From Knoellia remsis (GTDB lineage Bacteria > Actinomycetota > Actinomycetes > Actinomycetales > Dermatophilaceae), in assembly GCF_003002895.1 (NCBI RefSeq), contig NZ_PVTI01000001.1, positions 124,001 to 188,000 on the forward strand: a stretch of 64,000 nucleotides of DNA, written 5' to 3'. Each line of letters starts with the position of its first letter. The first letter of the stretch is position 1. Positions 16,383 through 24,978 of the stretch are shown here, piece by piece. The notes below the pieces were generated by a model. It was given only the letters and a program-made list of their open reading frames with translations, was not told the origin of the DNA and searched no databases. Made by a program: the position numbers and the translations under genes.

Positions 16383-17342
16383 ATGGCAGCCGACCCCGAT
16401 GACGCGTCGTCGGAGCGTGCCGTCGCCGCTGCCGCGGCGCAGCTGTATGCCGTCCCGCCGGCGCAGTTCGTCGCCTCCCGCAAGGCGTTGGCCGCCGAGG
16501 CCAAGGCGGCCGCGGGACCCGCCGCGGCCAAGGCGGTGCTGGCCCTGCGCAAGCCGACCGTCACGGCGTGGGCGATGAACCTCGTGGCGCACCGCGGCGC
16601 GCCGGCACTGGCCGACCTCGTCGGCCTGGGGGTGCGGATGCGCGCTGCCCAGGCCCGTCTCGACGCGGCCGCACTCACCGGGGCGCGTGACGAGCGCGAC
16701 CGCGCGCTCGCGGCATACGTCGACACCGTCGCAGAGGCGGCCGAGAGCGAAGGCGGCGCTCTCAGTGCGAGCGGCCGGGACGAGGTGCGCGGCACCGCCA
16801 TCGCGGTGCTCGCCGACGAGGCCGCGTCGGACGCGGCCGCGAGTGGTCAGCTGACACGGGCCCTGTCCTACAGCGGGTTCGGCGAGGTCGACGTCAGCGG
16901 CGCGGTCGGCGTGACGACGTCCGGGTCGATCGTGTCGGTATTGCAGGGCGGGGCGCAGGGTGGCGCTGCCGCCGAGGCCGAGGCCGAGGTCGATGCCGAC
17001 GCCGAAGCGGTCGACGCCGACGCGGAGGACCGACGCGAGCGGGCCGGTGACGCGCCCGCGTCGGATCCCGACGAGGACGACGAGCTCACCGAGGAGGAGC
17101 TGGCCGCCGCCGTCGCGGCCGCGAAGAAGGCCAAGGCCGAGGCGAAGGAGCGCCGGCGTGCCGAGGCCGAGCTCGCCGAGGCCGAGACCGCGATGAAGGC
17201 GGCACAGGCCGACCTCAAGGACGCCGAGGCCGCGGTCAAGGCCGCCGAAGCCGACGCCAGGACCGCTCGCCGCGCCGTCATCGCCGCGCAGAAGCGGCTC
17301 GACGCGGCGCGAGCCGAGGTGGGTCGCGGCGGCCACCGTTAA
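16383..17342 (+). CDS. Conserved hypothetical protein with C-terminal coiled coil
   Basis: A 319-residue protein of unknown role. Residues about 15-160 are a helical region with LYAVPPAQFVASRKALAAEA and ALRKPTVTAWAMNLVAHR, a pattern I recall in actinobacterial hypothetical proteins. Residues 200-235 are very acidic, and about 238-315 form a long Ala/Lys/Glu coiled coil with regular heptads. There is no signal peptide. It follows the transporter gene with a 35-base gap and may share its transcript. It could be a structural or nucleic-acid-associated protein, but nothing visible proves that. Confidence 0.6.
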   Translation: MAADPDDASSERAVAAAAAQLYAVPPAQFVASRKALAAEAKAAAGPAAAKAVLALRKPTVTAWAMNLVAHRGAPALADLVGLGVRMRAAQARLDAAALTGARDERDRALAAYVDTVAEAAESEGGALSASGRDEVRGTAIAVLADEAASDAAASGQLTRALSYSGFGEVDVSGAVGVTTSGSIVSVLQGGAQGGAAAEAEAEVDADAEAVDADAEDRRERAGDAPASDPDEDDELTEEELAAAVAAAKKAKAEAKERRRAEAELAEAETAMKAAQADLKDAEAAVKAAEADARTARRAVIAAQKRLDAARAEVGRGGHR

Positions 17343-17411
17343 CCTTGACGGCATGAAACGCCCGCGAAGACCTGTCCGGACCCTGCCCACGCCTGACGAC
17401 GGGAGGGTCCG

Positions 17412-18743
17412 GTGAACCAGGACACCGCGCTCGCGTTCGGGCTCGTCCTCCTCTTCGTCCTCATCGGTGGCGTGTTCGCCGCCACCGAGCTGGCCCTCGT
17501 CTCCCTGCGCGAGACCCAGCTGTCGGCGCTCGAGCGGTCCGGCCCGCGCGGCGCGAAGGTCGCGAGCCTCGCCCGTGACCCCAACACCTTCCTCGCGGCA
17601 GTGCAGATCGGCGTGACGGTCGCCGGGTTCCTGTCCGCGGCGTACGGTGCGGCGACGATCGCGCCCGACGTCGCACCGCTGCTCGTGAGTGCGGGGCTGC
17701 CCGCGGGTGCCGCCGACTCGGTCGCACTGGTCGGCATGACCCTCGTCATCGCCTATCTCTCGCTCGTCTTCGGTGAGCTCGTGCCGAAGCGGTTCGCCCT
17801 GCAGCGTCCGGAGCCGATCGCGCTCGCGGTCGCGCCGCCGCTGTCGCGGTTCGCGACCGTCATGCGGCCGGTCATCTGGCTGCTGTCGCGGTCGACGAAC
17901 GCGGTCGTGCGCCTGCTCGGCGGCAATCCCGACCTCGCCGGCGACGAGATCACCGAGGACGAGCTGCGCCATCTTGTCGGTCAGCACAAGGACCTCGAGG
18001 CCGACGAGCGCCGCATCCTCCAGGACGTCTTCGAGGCGACGGACCGGACGCTGCGCGAGGTCATGCGGCCGCGCGGCGAGGTCGACTTCCTCGACGTGTC
18101 GTCGACGCTCGAGGAGGCGCGCGAGGTCATCCGCCGGACGCCGCACTCGCGCTTCCCCGTGATCCGGAACCATTCCGTCGACGACGTCATCGGCTTCGTC
18201 CACGTTCGCGACCTGCTGTCCCAGGACGTCGACGGCGGCCGTGGCGCGACGACGACGATCGCGCCGTTCCTGCGCGAGATCACCGTCCTGCCCAGCAGCG
18301 GGCGGGTGCTCGCGACGATGACGCGGATGCGCGAGGGTGTGCACCTCGCCCTCGTCGTCGACGAGTACGGCGGCACCGACGGCATCGTCACGCTCGAGGA
18401 CATCGTCGAGGAGCTCGTCGGCGAGATCCGCGACGAGTACGACGCGCCGGACGGCGGTGACGGGGGAGTGCTCGCGCACGACCCGGCGCACCCCGGTGTG
18501 GACGGGAGCGACGAGGTCATCGACGTCGAGGGCAGCATGCACCTCGACGACTTCGCCGAGCTCACCGGCATCGACGCGGAGGTCGAGCGCTACTCGACGG
18601 TCGCCGGGCTCGTCCTCGACCGGCTCCAGCGGATCCCCGTCGTCGGGGACTCGGTCGTCGTCGACGGGCACACGCTCACGGTCCTCGAGATGGACCAGCG
18701 GCGCATCGCCCGCGTCGAGGTCGCCCCGGTCGCGGCCCCCTGA
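17412..18743 (+). CDS. CNNM/CorC-type membrane protein with CBS pair (hemolysin family)
   Basis: A 443-residue protein. Residues 1 to about 170 form the CNNM transmembrane domain, with FAATELALVSLRETQLSALE and FGELVPKRFALQRPE as family marks. Two CBS motifs follow (about 215-340; VMRPRGEVDFLDVSS and VDEYGGTDGIVTLEDIVEELVGEI), then a CorC/HlyC C-terminal domain. Homologues are Mg2+/Co2+ exporters or tolerance factors. GTG start at 17412 follows GGGAGGGT. The gene ends just before a nested hairpin built from inverted GTATGCCG copies. Confidence 0.88.
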   Translation: MNQDTALAFGLVLLFVLIGGVFAATELALVSLRETQLSALERSGPRGAKVASLARDPNTFLAAVQIGVTVAGFLSAAYGAATIAPDVAPLLVSAGLPAGAADSVALVGMTLVIAYLSLVFGELVPKRFALQRPEPIALAVAPPLSRFATVMRPVIWLLSRSTNAVVRLLGGNPDLAGDEITEDELRHLVGQHKDLEADERRILQDVFEATDRTLREVMRPRGEVDFLDVSSTLEEAREVIRRTPHSRFPVIRNHSVDDVIGFVHVRDLLSQDVDGGRGATTTIAPFLREITVLPSSGRVLATMTRMREGVHLALVVDEYGGTDGIVTLEDIVEELVGEIRDEYDAPDGGDGGVLAHDPAHPGVDGSDEVIDVEGSMHLDDFAELTGIDAEVERYSTVAGLVLDRLQRIPVVGDSVVVDGHTLTVLEMDQRRIARVEVAPVAAP

Positions 18744-18746
18744 GGC

Positions 18747-18810
18747 GCGCGGACGGCATACGAAAGCTGCGCGGAAACTGCGCTTCGCGCAGGGCGTATG
18801 CCGTCCGTGC
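18747..18810. terminator. Nested hairpin terminator built from inverted GTATGCCG motifs
   Basis: GCGCGGACGGCATACG at 18747-18762 pairs with CGTATGCCGTCCGTGC at 18795-18810, and inside the loop CTGCGCG pairs with CGCGCAG. It starts four bases after the stop codon of the CNNM-type gene. Confidence 0.75.
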
Positions 18811-18849
18811 CGGCCTGCGGGAATGGACCGCCACGGCCTACGGTTCAGG

Positions 18850-18867
18850 TAGATGAAACATCAACTA
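18850..18867 (+). promoter_or_regulatory. RosR-like operator before the monooxygenase/FMN reductase pair
   Basis: TAGATGAAACATCAACTA matches the corynebacterial RosR consensus TTGTTGAYRYRTCAACWA at about 15 of 18 positions, with a perfect right half. It sits 31 bases before the start codon of a luciferase-like monooxygenase gene, the kind of gene RosR represses in Corynebacterium glutamicum. Confidence 0.6.
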
Positions 18868-18898
18868 CCCAGCAGGACCACCCGAGGAGAGGTGCGCA

Positions 18899-20065
18899 AT
18901 GGAATTCGGAATCTTCACCGTCGGTGACGTCACCACCGACCCGACGAACGGCACGACGCCCACGGAGAACGAGCGCATCAAGGCCACCGTGGCGATCGCC
19001 AAGAAGGCCGAGGAGGTCGGGCTCGACGTCTTCGCGACCGGTGAGCACCACAACCCTCCGTTCGCGGCGCCGGCGAACCCGCCGGTCCTGCTCGCGAACA
19101 TCGCGGCGCAGACCGAGAAGATCGTCCTGTCGACGTCGACGACGCTCATCACGACGAACGACCCGGTCCGCATCGCGCAGGACTACGCCTACCTGCAGCA
19201 CCTCGCCGACGGTCGGATGGACCTCATGATGGGGCGCGGCAACACCGGCCCGGTCTACCCGTGGTTCGGCAAGGACATCCGCCAGGGCATCGAGCTCGCG
19301 GTCGAGAACTACGCGCTGCTGCGCCAGCTCTGGACCGAGGAGGCCGTGAACTGGGCGGGCAAGCACCGCACGCCGCTGCAGGGCTTCACCTCGACGCCGC
19401 GCCCGCTCGACGGCATCGCGCCGTTCGTGTGGCACGGCTCCATCCGCAGCCCGGAGATCGCGGAGCAGGCCGCCTACTACGGTGACGGCTTCTTCCACAA
19501 CAACATCTTCTGGCCCATGTCGCACACGAAGCAGATGGTCCAGCTCTACCGTCGCCGGTTCGAGCACCACGGCCACGGCAGCGCCGACCAGGCCATCGTC
19601 GGCCTCGGCGGTCAGGTGTTCATGCGCCCCAACAGCCAGGACGCCGTTCGCGAGTTCCGGCCGTACTTCGACAACGCGCCGGTCTACGGTCACGGCCCGT
19701 CGCTCGAGAGCTTCTCGCGCGAGACGCCGCTCACCGTCGGCTCGCCCCAGCAGGTCATCGAGCGCTACGGCGCGATGGCCGACCAGGTCGGGGACTACCA
19801 ACGCCAGCTGTTCCTCATCGACCACGCGGGCCTGCCGCTGAAGACGGTCCTCGAGCAGCTCGACATCCTCGGTGGCGAGGTCGTGCCCGAGCTGCGCAAG
19901 ATCGCCGACGCGCGTCGCCCGGCCCACGTGCCGGCCCACGCCCCGCGCCACGCGGAGCGGGTCGCGCAGGCCGAGCGGGACGCCGAGGCCATCGCGACGG
20001 GATCCGCCTCCACCACCACTGGCGCCACCAGCACGTCCACCACCGAGACCCCCGCGGAGGTCTGA
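18899..20065 (+). CDS. Luciferase-like FMN-dependent monooxygenase, CE1758 family
   Basis: A 388-residue LLM-class flavoprotein. The bacterial luciferase-like TIM barrel begins MEFGIFTVGDVT; VGLDVFATGEHHNPPFAAPANPPVLLANIAAQT is the luciferase hallmark with EHH, and GRMDLMMGRGNTGPVYPWFG follows. The last 45 residues are Ala/Thr-rich and probably disordered. Together with the next gene it forms the CE1758/CE1759 pair known in corynebacteria. It would use FMNH2 supplied by its partner to oxygenate an unknown substrate. A GAGGAGAGG ribosome site precedes the ATG, and a RosR-like operator lies upstream. Confidence 0.9.
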   Translation: MEFGIFTVGDVTTDPTNGTTPTENERIKATVAIAKKAEEVGLDVFATGEHHNPPFAAPANPPVLLANIAAQTEKIVLSTSTTLITTNDPVRIAQDYAYLQHLADGRMDLMMGRGNTGPVYPWFGKDIRQGIELAVENYALLRQLWTEEAVNWAGKHRTPLQGFTSTPRPLDGIAPFVWHGSIRSPEIAEQAAYYGDGFFHNNIFWPMSHTKQMVQLYRRRFEHHGHGSADQAIVGLGGQVFMRPNSQDAVREFRPYFDNAPVYGHGPSLESFSRETPLTVGSPQQVIERYGAMADQVGDYQRQLFLIDHAGLPLKTVLEQLDILGGEVVPELRKIADARRPAHVPAHAPRHAERVAQAERDAEAIATGSASTTTGATSTSTTETPAEV

Positions 20066-20066
20066 C

Positions 20067-20717
20067 ATGACTCGTCGCATCGTCGCCGTGACGGCCGGGC
20101 TGTCCGAGCCCAGCTCGACCCGGCTGCTCACCGACCGCCTCGTCGAGGCCGTCGACCGGCACGTCACCGCCCACGGTGAGGACGCCGTCGTCGAGGTCAT
20201 CGAGCTGCGGCCCCTGGCCAAGCTCATCGCCGAGCAGATGCTCACGCGCTTCCCGAGCGCCGAGCTGACCGAGGTCATCGAGAAGGTCATCGGCGCGGAC
20301 GCGCTCATCGCCGTCACGCCGATCTTCTCGGGCTCCTACAGCGGCCTGTTCAAGTCGTTCTTCGACAACCTGGACGTGAATGCGCTCGAGGGCAAGCCGG
20401 TCCTCATCGCGGCGACCGGTGGCTCGGCGCGGCACTCGCTCGCACTCGACCACGCGCTGCGGCCGCTGTTCTCCTACCTGCACGCCTCGGTCGTGCCGAC
20501 GGGGGTCATGGCGGCCACGGACGACTTCGGGACGTCGGGCCTGGACCGGCGCATCGATCGGGCCGCGGCCGAGCTCGTCACCGCCCTGCTGGGCGCGACG
20601 GGCACGGCTCACGCGGGCTTCCTGCCCGCCGCCGACGAGGCGCGCGAGGCCGGGTTCACCGACCGGTTCGACGAGGTCGAGGACTTCGCCGACGTGCTCC
20701 GTCGCATCTCCGGCTGA
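20067..20717 (+). CDS. FMN reductase, CE1759 family (LLM partner)
   Basis: A 216-residue NADPH-dependent FMN reductase. AVTAGLSEPSSTRLLTDRL is the FMN phosphate loop and AVTPIFSGSYSGLFKSFFDNLD the flavin-binding segment; IAATGGSARHSLALDHALRPLF follows. It starts one base after the stop codon of the monooxygenase gene, so it is almost surely in the same operon and supplies reduced flavin to it. The family (LLM duo, CE1759) is defined by this pairing. The substrate of the pair is unknown. Confidence 0.9.
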   Translation: MTRRIVAVTAGLSEPSSTRLLTDRLVEAVDRHVTAHGEDAVVEVIELRPLAKLIAEQMLTRFPSAELTEVIEKVIGADALIAVTPIFSGSYSGLFKSFFDNLDVNALEGKPVLIAATGGSARHSLALDHALRPLFSYLHASVVPTGVMAATDDFGTSGLDRRIDRAAAELVTALLGATGTAHAGFLPAADEAREAGFTDRFDEVEDFADVLRRISG

Positions 20718-20772
20718 CTCGGCTCGGGTTGGTGCTCCACCGTCTCGGGTGAGCGGACGGCATACCCACTGT

Positions 20773-20844
20773 GGTTCGCCAACCGGAGCGTGCTTCGGAA
20801 ACCGGGTCGATCCGGTTTCCGAAGCACGCGATGGTTGGCGAACC
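20773..20844. repeat. Long near-perfect intergenic palindrome (72 bases)
   Basis: GGTTCGCCAACC at the left end pairs with GGTTGGCGAACC at the right end, and inside CGTGCTTCGGAAACCGG pairs with CCGGTTTCCGAAGCACG with only four bases of loop. It lies between the FMN reductase gene and the sigma factor gene, flanked by GTATGCCG motifs at 20758 and 20893. Confidence 0.85.
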
Positions 20845-20955
20845 GTGTCGTGCACGACCGCCGATCTCGCGGGTAGGCGCCCAACCTTTTGCGTATGCCG
20901 GTGCGTTGGGAGAGTGTGAGCGTCACCGGAGCGCTGGGCGAGGGGAGGGGTCGGC

Positions 20956-21459
20956 ATGGACGTCGACGATGACTTCGCCTCGTTCGTGCGAGCCCGCCAA
21001 CACCGGCTGCTGCGGGCGGCCTACCTCGTCTGCGGTGACGAGCACCTCGCCGAGGACCTGCTCCAGGGCGCCCTCGTCAAGCTCGCCCTGCACTGGTCGA
21101 AGGTCAAGAACGAGTACCCCGACGCCTACGTCCGCCGCATCCTCTACCGCGATGCCGTCTCGGCGTGGCGCAAGCGCCGGCGCGAGGTGTTGGCGGCCGA
21201 GCTGCCTGACGCGGATCCTGCGCCCGGCGGCGTCGACACCGGTGAACGGGTCGACCTGATGCGCGCGTTGGCCCAGCTGCCGCCACGCCAACGAGCGGTC
21301 GTCGTGCTGCGCTGGTTCGAGGACCGGTCCGAGCGCGACACCGCCGAGGCGCTCGGCATCTCCGTCGGCACCGTGAAGAGCCAATCGCACGACGCCCTGC
21401 GACGGCTGCGCGAGCTCATGCCCGACCTCTCCCTCGAGACGCCCGGAGGTGTCCGATGA
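20956..21459 (+). CDS. SigE-family (Streptomyces-type) RNA polymerase sigma factor
   Basis: A 167-residue ECF-type sigma factor. Region 2 spans about 8-75 (RQHRLLRAAYLVCGDEHLAEDLLQGALVKLA, AYVRRILYRDAVSAWRKRRR) and region 4 about 100-155 (ALAQLPPRQRAVVVLRWFEDRSERDTAEALGISVGTVKSQSHDALRRLRE). It has no third domain. The stop overlaps by four bases the start of a single-span membrane protein gene, the usual position of an anti-sigma or sensory partner. The signal is unknown. Confidence 0.9.
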   Translation: MDVDDDFASFVRARQHRLLRAAYLVCGDEHLAEDLLQGALVKLALHWSKVKNEYPDAYVRRILYRDAVSAWRKRRREVLAAELPDADPAPGGVDTGERVDLMRALAQLPPRQRAVVVLRWFEDRSERDTAEALGISVGTVKSQSHDALRRLRELMPDLSLETPGGVR

Positions 21460-22766
21460 GCCCCGACCTCAAGGCCCTCCTCGACGAGGCCGCCGCGCCC
21501 ATCGCCGAACGCGACTTCGTGACCGATGCGTGGGAGGGTGCGCGCGCCCGTCGGCGCCGGACCCGGTTCGTCACCGCTGGTGTCGCGGCCGCCGCGGCCG
21601 CCGTGGTCGCCGCGGTCGTCGTCATCCCCCGCGGGGTCGATGACCGACGCACCCTGCCCGCGACGACGCCGACCCCCAGCGCGAGCGCGCCTTGGCAGGC
21701 CGAGCCGGTCGACGTGCTCGGCGTCGACGCCGTCTTCGGCCCGACGCCTGAGCAGGCCGCCGCCCTGCCCCGCGTCGATGCGCGCACCGCGAAGACGCTC
21801 GGGCTCCCCGAGAGCCTCAACCCCGACGCAAGAGACATCCGGCCCTTGAGCAAGGACCAGCAGGCGCTGGCGGCGTCCGGCGACAACCTCGCACCGGTCT
21901 CGGCCGTGCTGCTGCGCTTCGGGACGGACGGCGCGATGTACCCGGTCCTGTACCGGCCGAGCCTGTCCAGGCCGTGGCATGAGGTCGACACGGTCAGGCT
22001 GGCGTCGGTCACCTCCCCGGAGGGCAGCGTGACGATCGCGCTGGGCGAGCGAGCCATCTCACCGGACCGGCGGTCCGTCGCGCTGGTTCAGCCGGACAGG
22101 GTGATCATCATCGACGCCGTCACGGCGACGAGCCGCACGATCGAGGTGCCCGATGCAGCCCTGCGTTCCGTCGGCTGGACCGACGACGGACGGTACCTCG
22201 TCGCCGGGTCCGAGACGACCCAGTGGAGGGTGGACCCGTCCACGGGTCGCGTGACTCGCTTCGACGGCTCGGCCTATGCGGGCAGGTACCGGCTGTCGTT
22301 CGGGGGCGGCGGCGCCACGCTGGCGAGCCACGCCGCTGACGGTGCGCAGACCGACAGCCGCCCCGCCCCACCCATCTTCTCGGGAGCATTCGGCGAGACT
22401 TGGTCGAGTGGCCGGTTCTTCGCCACCGCAGGCTGGCTGACCGAGAAGGCCCAGCTCGCCGCGCCGACTGTTGGTGGGACCGTGCCGTATCAGGGTGTGC
22501 TCGTCGCAGATGCACCCCTGCTGGACCCGCGAATGCTCCTCGTACCGGACAACCCCCCGGACACCGAGTTCTCCAAGGGCTGCTGTCGGCCCCTGAGGTG
22601 GGTGGCGGACGATCGCCTGGTCCTGCTGTGGGGTGACGAGATCTTGGTGTGGGATGTGGGCCGCAACGAGTTGTCGCGCGTGTCGGTCGGGCCGCGTGGC
22701 GACGTCACCGCTGACGGGTCGCCGGTACCCGGCAGCCTGAGCCCGATCTTCGCCGTCGCCCCCTGA
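21456..22766 (+). CDS. Membrane-anchored extracytoplasmic protein paired with the sigma factor
   Basis: A 436-residue protein not recognised as a named family. A short cytosolic N-terminus (about 40 residues, ending RARRRRTR) leads to one Ala/Val-rich span (about 38-57) and a Pro/Thr/Ser linker; the long outer part is beta-rich with blade-like repeats (SPDRRSVALVQPDRVIIIDAVT, TDDGRYLVAGSETTQWRVD, VADDRLVLLWGDEILVWDV), suggesting a beta-propeller. Start overlaps the sigma gene by four bases. I infer an anti-sigma or sensor role from position; no HXXXCXXC zinc motif is present. Confidence 0.65.
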   Translation: MSPDLKALLDEAAAPIAERDFVTDAWEGARARRRRTRFVTAGVAAAAAAVVAAVVVIPRGVDDRRTLPATTPTPSASAPWQAEPVDVLGVDAVFGPTPEQAAALPRVDARTAKTLGLPESLNPDARDIRPLSKDQQALAASGDNLAPVSAVLLRFGTDGAMYPVLYRPSLSRPWHEVDTVRLASVTSPEGSVTIALGERAISPDRRSVALVQPDRVIIIDAVTATSRTIEVPDAALRSVGWTDDGRYLVAGSETTQWRVDPSTGRVTRFDGSAYAGRYRLSFGGGGATLASHAADGAQTDSRPAPPIFSGAFGETWSSGRFFATAGWLTEKAQLAAPTVGGTVPYQGVLVADAPLLDPRMLLVPDNPPDTEFSKGCCRPLRWVADDRLVLLWGDEILVWDVGRNELSRVSVGPRGDVTADGSPVPGSLSPIFAVAP

Positions 22767-22770
22767 CTCC

Positions 22771-22855
22771 GACTTATTGCGCAGAAATCGCATGAGGGCC
22801 ATGCGAACTGTGCGCAACCAGTGGGTTGAGAGTGCGAACTGTGCGCAATCAGTCG
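22771..22855. repeat. Intergenic palindromic repeat, GACT(T/G)ATTGCGC family
   Basis: GACTTATTGCGCAGAAATCGCATG pairs with two right-hand arms, ATGCGAACTGTGCGCAACCAGT and TGCGAACTGTGCGCAATCAGTC. The last arm contains the stop codon of the minus-strand sulfurtransferase, and the first starts four bases after the stop of the plus-strand gene, so it sits exactly between convergent genes. Confidence 0.8.
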
Positions 22856-23676
22856 GCGGGGCCGGTGGCGATGGGGCGGCTCTCGTCGGTGATCCACTCG
22901 CTCCACGAGCCGATGTAGGGCGTCGCCTCGAACCCGGCCAGGTGCAACGCCAGTGCCGTGTGCGAGGCGGTCACGCCCGACCCGCACGTCGTCCCGACCT
23001 CGACGCCGTCGTCGACACCGAGCCCCGCGAAATAGGCCCGCAGCTCCTCGCCCGACCGGAACCGCCCGTCGTCCTCCAGCTGCTCACCCATCGGCGCATT
23101 CCGCGCACCGGGGATGTGCCCGGCCACCGCGTCGATCGGCTCGGTCTCGCCCCGGAACCGTTCTCCCGCACGCGAATCCAGCAGTATGCCGTCCGCGGCC
23201 ACGCGTGCCGCGCCGCCGGCATCGAGGACGGGCACCGACCCCGGCCGCACCACGACGTCGCCGGGCGAGACCTCGGGAACCTCCGTCGTCACCGGCAGCC
23301 CGGCGGCCTGCCAGACGGCCAGCCCACCGTCGAGGACGCGCACGTCGGCGACACCGGCCCAGCGCAGCACCCACCACGCCCGGGCCGCGGCCAGCGAGGT
23401 CTGCTGGTCGTACACCACGAGGGCCTCACCCTCGCGAACCCCCACCGCCCGCAACCCGGCCTCGAGCCGCTCGGCTGACGGCAACGGGTGCCGTCCACCG
23501 GCCCCGGGCGGCCCCGCGAGCACGTCGTCGAGCGAGAGGTGCGGAACACCGGGCAGGTGCGCCGCGGCATACAGCGACGGACCGTCGCCGGCGAGCGTGT
23601 ACTGGACGTCGAGCACCCGCACCTCACCACCGTCGAGGAGCGCGGCGAGGTCGGTGGCGGAGATCAGCGTGGACAT
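22849..23676 (-). CDS. sseA: Thiosulfate/3-mercaptopyruvate sulfurtransferase
   Basis: A 275-residue protein with two rhodanese domains (about 5-125 and 150-272). The second carries the active cysteine C231 in the loop CGSGVTA, the form typical of 3-mercaptopyruvate sulfurtransferases. Other family marks are RVLDGGLAVWQAAGLPV and DSRAGERFRGETEPID with GHIPGARN. ATG at 23676 starts the rhodanese fold; in-frame codons upstream belong to the divergent dusB region. Its stop codon is contributed by the repeat arm CAGTC read in reverse. Confidence 0.88.
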   Translation of the reverse strand: MSTLISATDLAALLDGGEVRVLDVQYTLAGDGPSLYAAAHLPGVPHLSLDDVLAGPPGAGGRHPLPSAERLEAGLRAVGVREGEALVVYDQQTSLAAARAWWVLRWAGVADVRVLDGGLAVWQAAGLPVTTEVPEVSPGDVVVRPGSVPVLDAGGAARVAADGILLDSRAGERFRGETEPIDAVAGHIPGARNAPMGEQLEDDGRFRSGEELRAYFAGLGVDDGVEVGTTCGSGVTASHTALALHLAGFEATPYIGSWSEWITDESRPIATGPAD

Positions 23677-23710
23677 GACCCCAGTGAACCAGTGGGACAA
23701 TCGTGCGGTC

Positions 23711-24937
23711 ATGACTGCCGCACCCACCACCACCGCGCCCTCGACGGCCGCCCCGGTCCTGCCGCCGTTGCGGATCGGGCGCCACGTCATCGAGTCCCCG
23801 GTCGTCCTTGCCCCGATGGCGGGCATCACGAACCGGGCGTTCCGGCGGCTCTGCCGCGAGTACGGCTCGGCGGGCGCGGCAGCCGGTGGCGCGAGCGGCG
23901 CGACGAGTCTCTACGTCAACGAGATGGTGACGAGCAGGGCCCTCGTCGAGCGCACCCCCGAGACGATGCGGCTCATCAGCCACGGCCCCGAGGAGCACCC
24001 GCGCTCGGTGCAGCTCTACTCGGTCGACCCGGCCACGGCGGGCCTCGCCGCACGGATGCTCGTCACCGAGGACCGCGCCGACCACATCGACCTCAACTTC
24101 GGCTGCCCCGTCCCCAAGGTGACCCGCAAGGGTGGGGGAGCGGCGCTGCCGTGGAAGACCGAGCTCTTCACCGGCATCGTGCGCGCCGTGGTGCGCGAGG
24201 CGAGCCCGTATGCCGTGCCGGTCACCGTGAAGATGCGCATCGGCATCGACGACGACCACGTGACCTACCTCGACGCCGGACGGATCGCCGAGGCCGAGGG
24301 CGCCGCCGCCGTCGCGCTGCACGGAAGGACTGCGGCACAGGCGTATTCGGGCCAGGCGGACTGGTCGGCCATCGCCCGGCTCAAGGAAGCCGTGACGACC
24401 GTGCCCGTCCTCGGCAACGGCGACATCTGGTCCGCCGAGGACGCACTCCGGATGGTCGCCGAGACCGGCTGCGACGGCGTCGTCGTCGGTCGCGGCTGCC
24501 TCGGCCGGCCGTGGCTCTTCACCGACCTCGCGGCGGCCTTCGCCGGCACGACCGAGCGCGTCCGCCCGGGACTGCGCGAGGTGACGGACACGCTGCGCCG
24601 GCACGCCGCATACCTCGTCGACTTCTACGACGGGGACGAGCTGCGCGGCTGCCGCGACATCCGCAAGCACATCGCGTGGTACCTCAAGGGGTTCCCGGCC
24701 GGGTCGCAGGTCCGCAACCAGCTCGCCCTCGTCGACAGCCTCCAGGCGCTCGACGACCTCATCGGCACGATGGACCTCGACGCGCCGTGGCCCGGTGACG
24801 CCGCCGAGGGGCAGCGGGGCCGCGCCGGCTCGCCGCGCGTCGTCGCCCTGCCCGAGAACTGGCTGCGCTCGCGCGAGCTCGACGACGCCCAGCGTGACCA
24901 GGTCGCGCAGGCCGAGCTCTCCGTCTCCGGCGGCTGA
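23711..24937 (+). CDS. dusB: tRNA-dihydrouridine synthase
   Basis: A 408-residue FMN enzyme reducing uridines in the tRNA D-loop. The TIM barrel shows VLAPMAGITNRAFRRLCREYG, DLNFGCPVPKVTRKGGGAALP with catalytic C132, VTVKMRIG, ALHGRTAAQAYSG, GNGDIWS and GVVVGRGCLGRPWLF. A Gly/Ala-rich stretch after CREYG (about residues 52-66) looks like a small insertion compared with usual DusB. The helical tRNA-binding C-terminus is present. ATG at 23711 is divergent from the sulfurtransferase gene by 34 bases. Confidence 0.93.
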   Translation: MTAAPTTTAPSTAAPVLPPLRIGRHVIESPVVLAPMAGITNRAFRRLCREYGSAGAAAGGASGATSLYVNEMVTSRALVERTPETMRLISHGPEEHPRSVQLYSVDPATAGLAARMLVTEDRADHIDLNFGCPVPKVTRKGGGAALPWKTELFTGIVRAVVREASPYAVPVTVKMRIGIDDDHVTYLDAGRIAEAEGAAAVALHGRTAAQAYSGQADWSAIARLKEAVTTVPVLGNGDIWSAEDALRMVAETGCDGVVVGRGCLGRPWLFTDLAAAFAGTTERVRPGLREVTDTLRRHAAYLVDFYDGDELRGCRDIRKHIAWYLKGFPAGSQVRNQLALVDSLQALDDLIGTMDLDAPWPGDAAEGQRGRAGSPRVVALPENWLRSRELDDAQRDQVAQAELSVSGG

Positions 24938-24978
24938 ACCGGGCCCGGGGCGTGTGCCCCCGTGGGAGGGTGGGCACC

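Noticed and set aside
15789-18671. 960-codon minus-strand frame opposite the MFS, hypothetical and CNNM genes
   Set aside because: Crosses three supported plus-strand genes and lacks protein-like composition; shadow frame.
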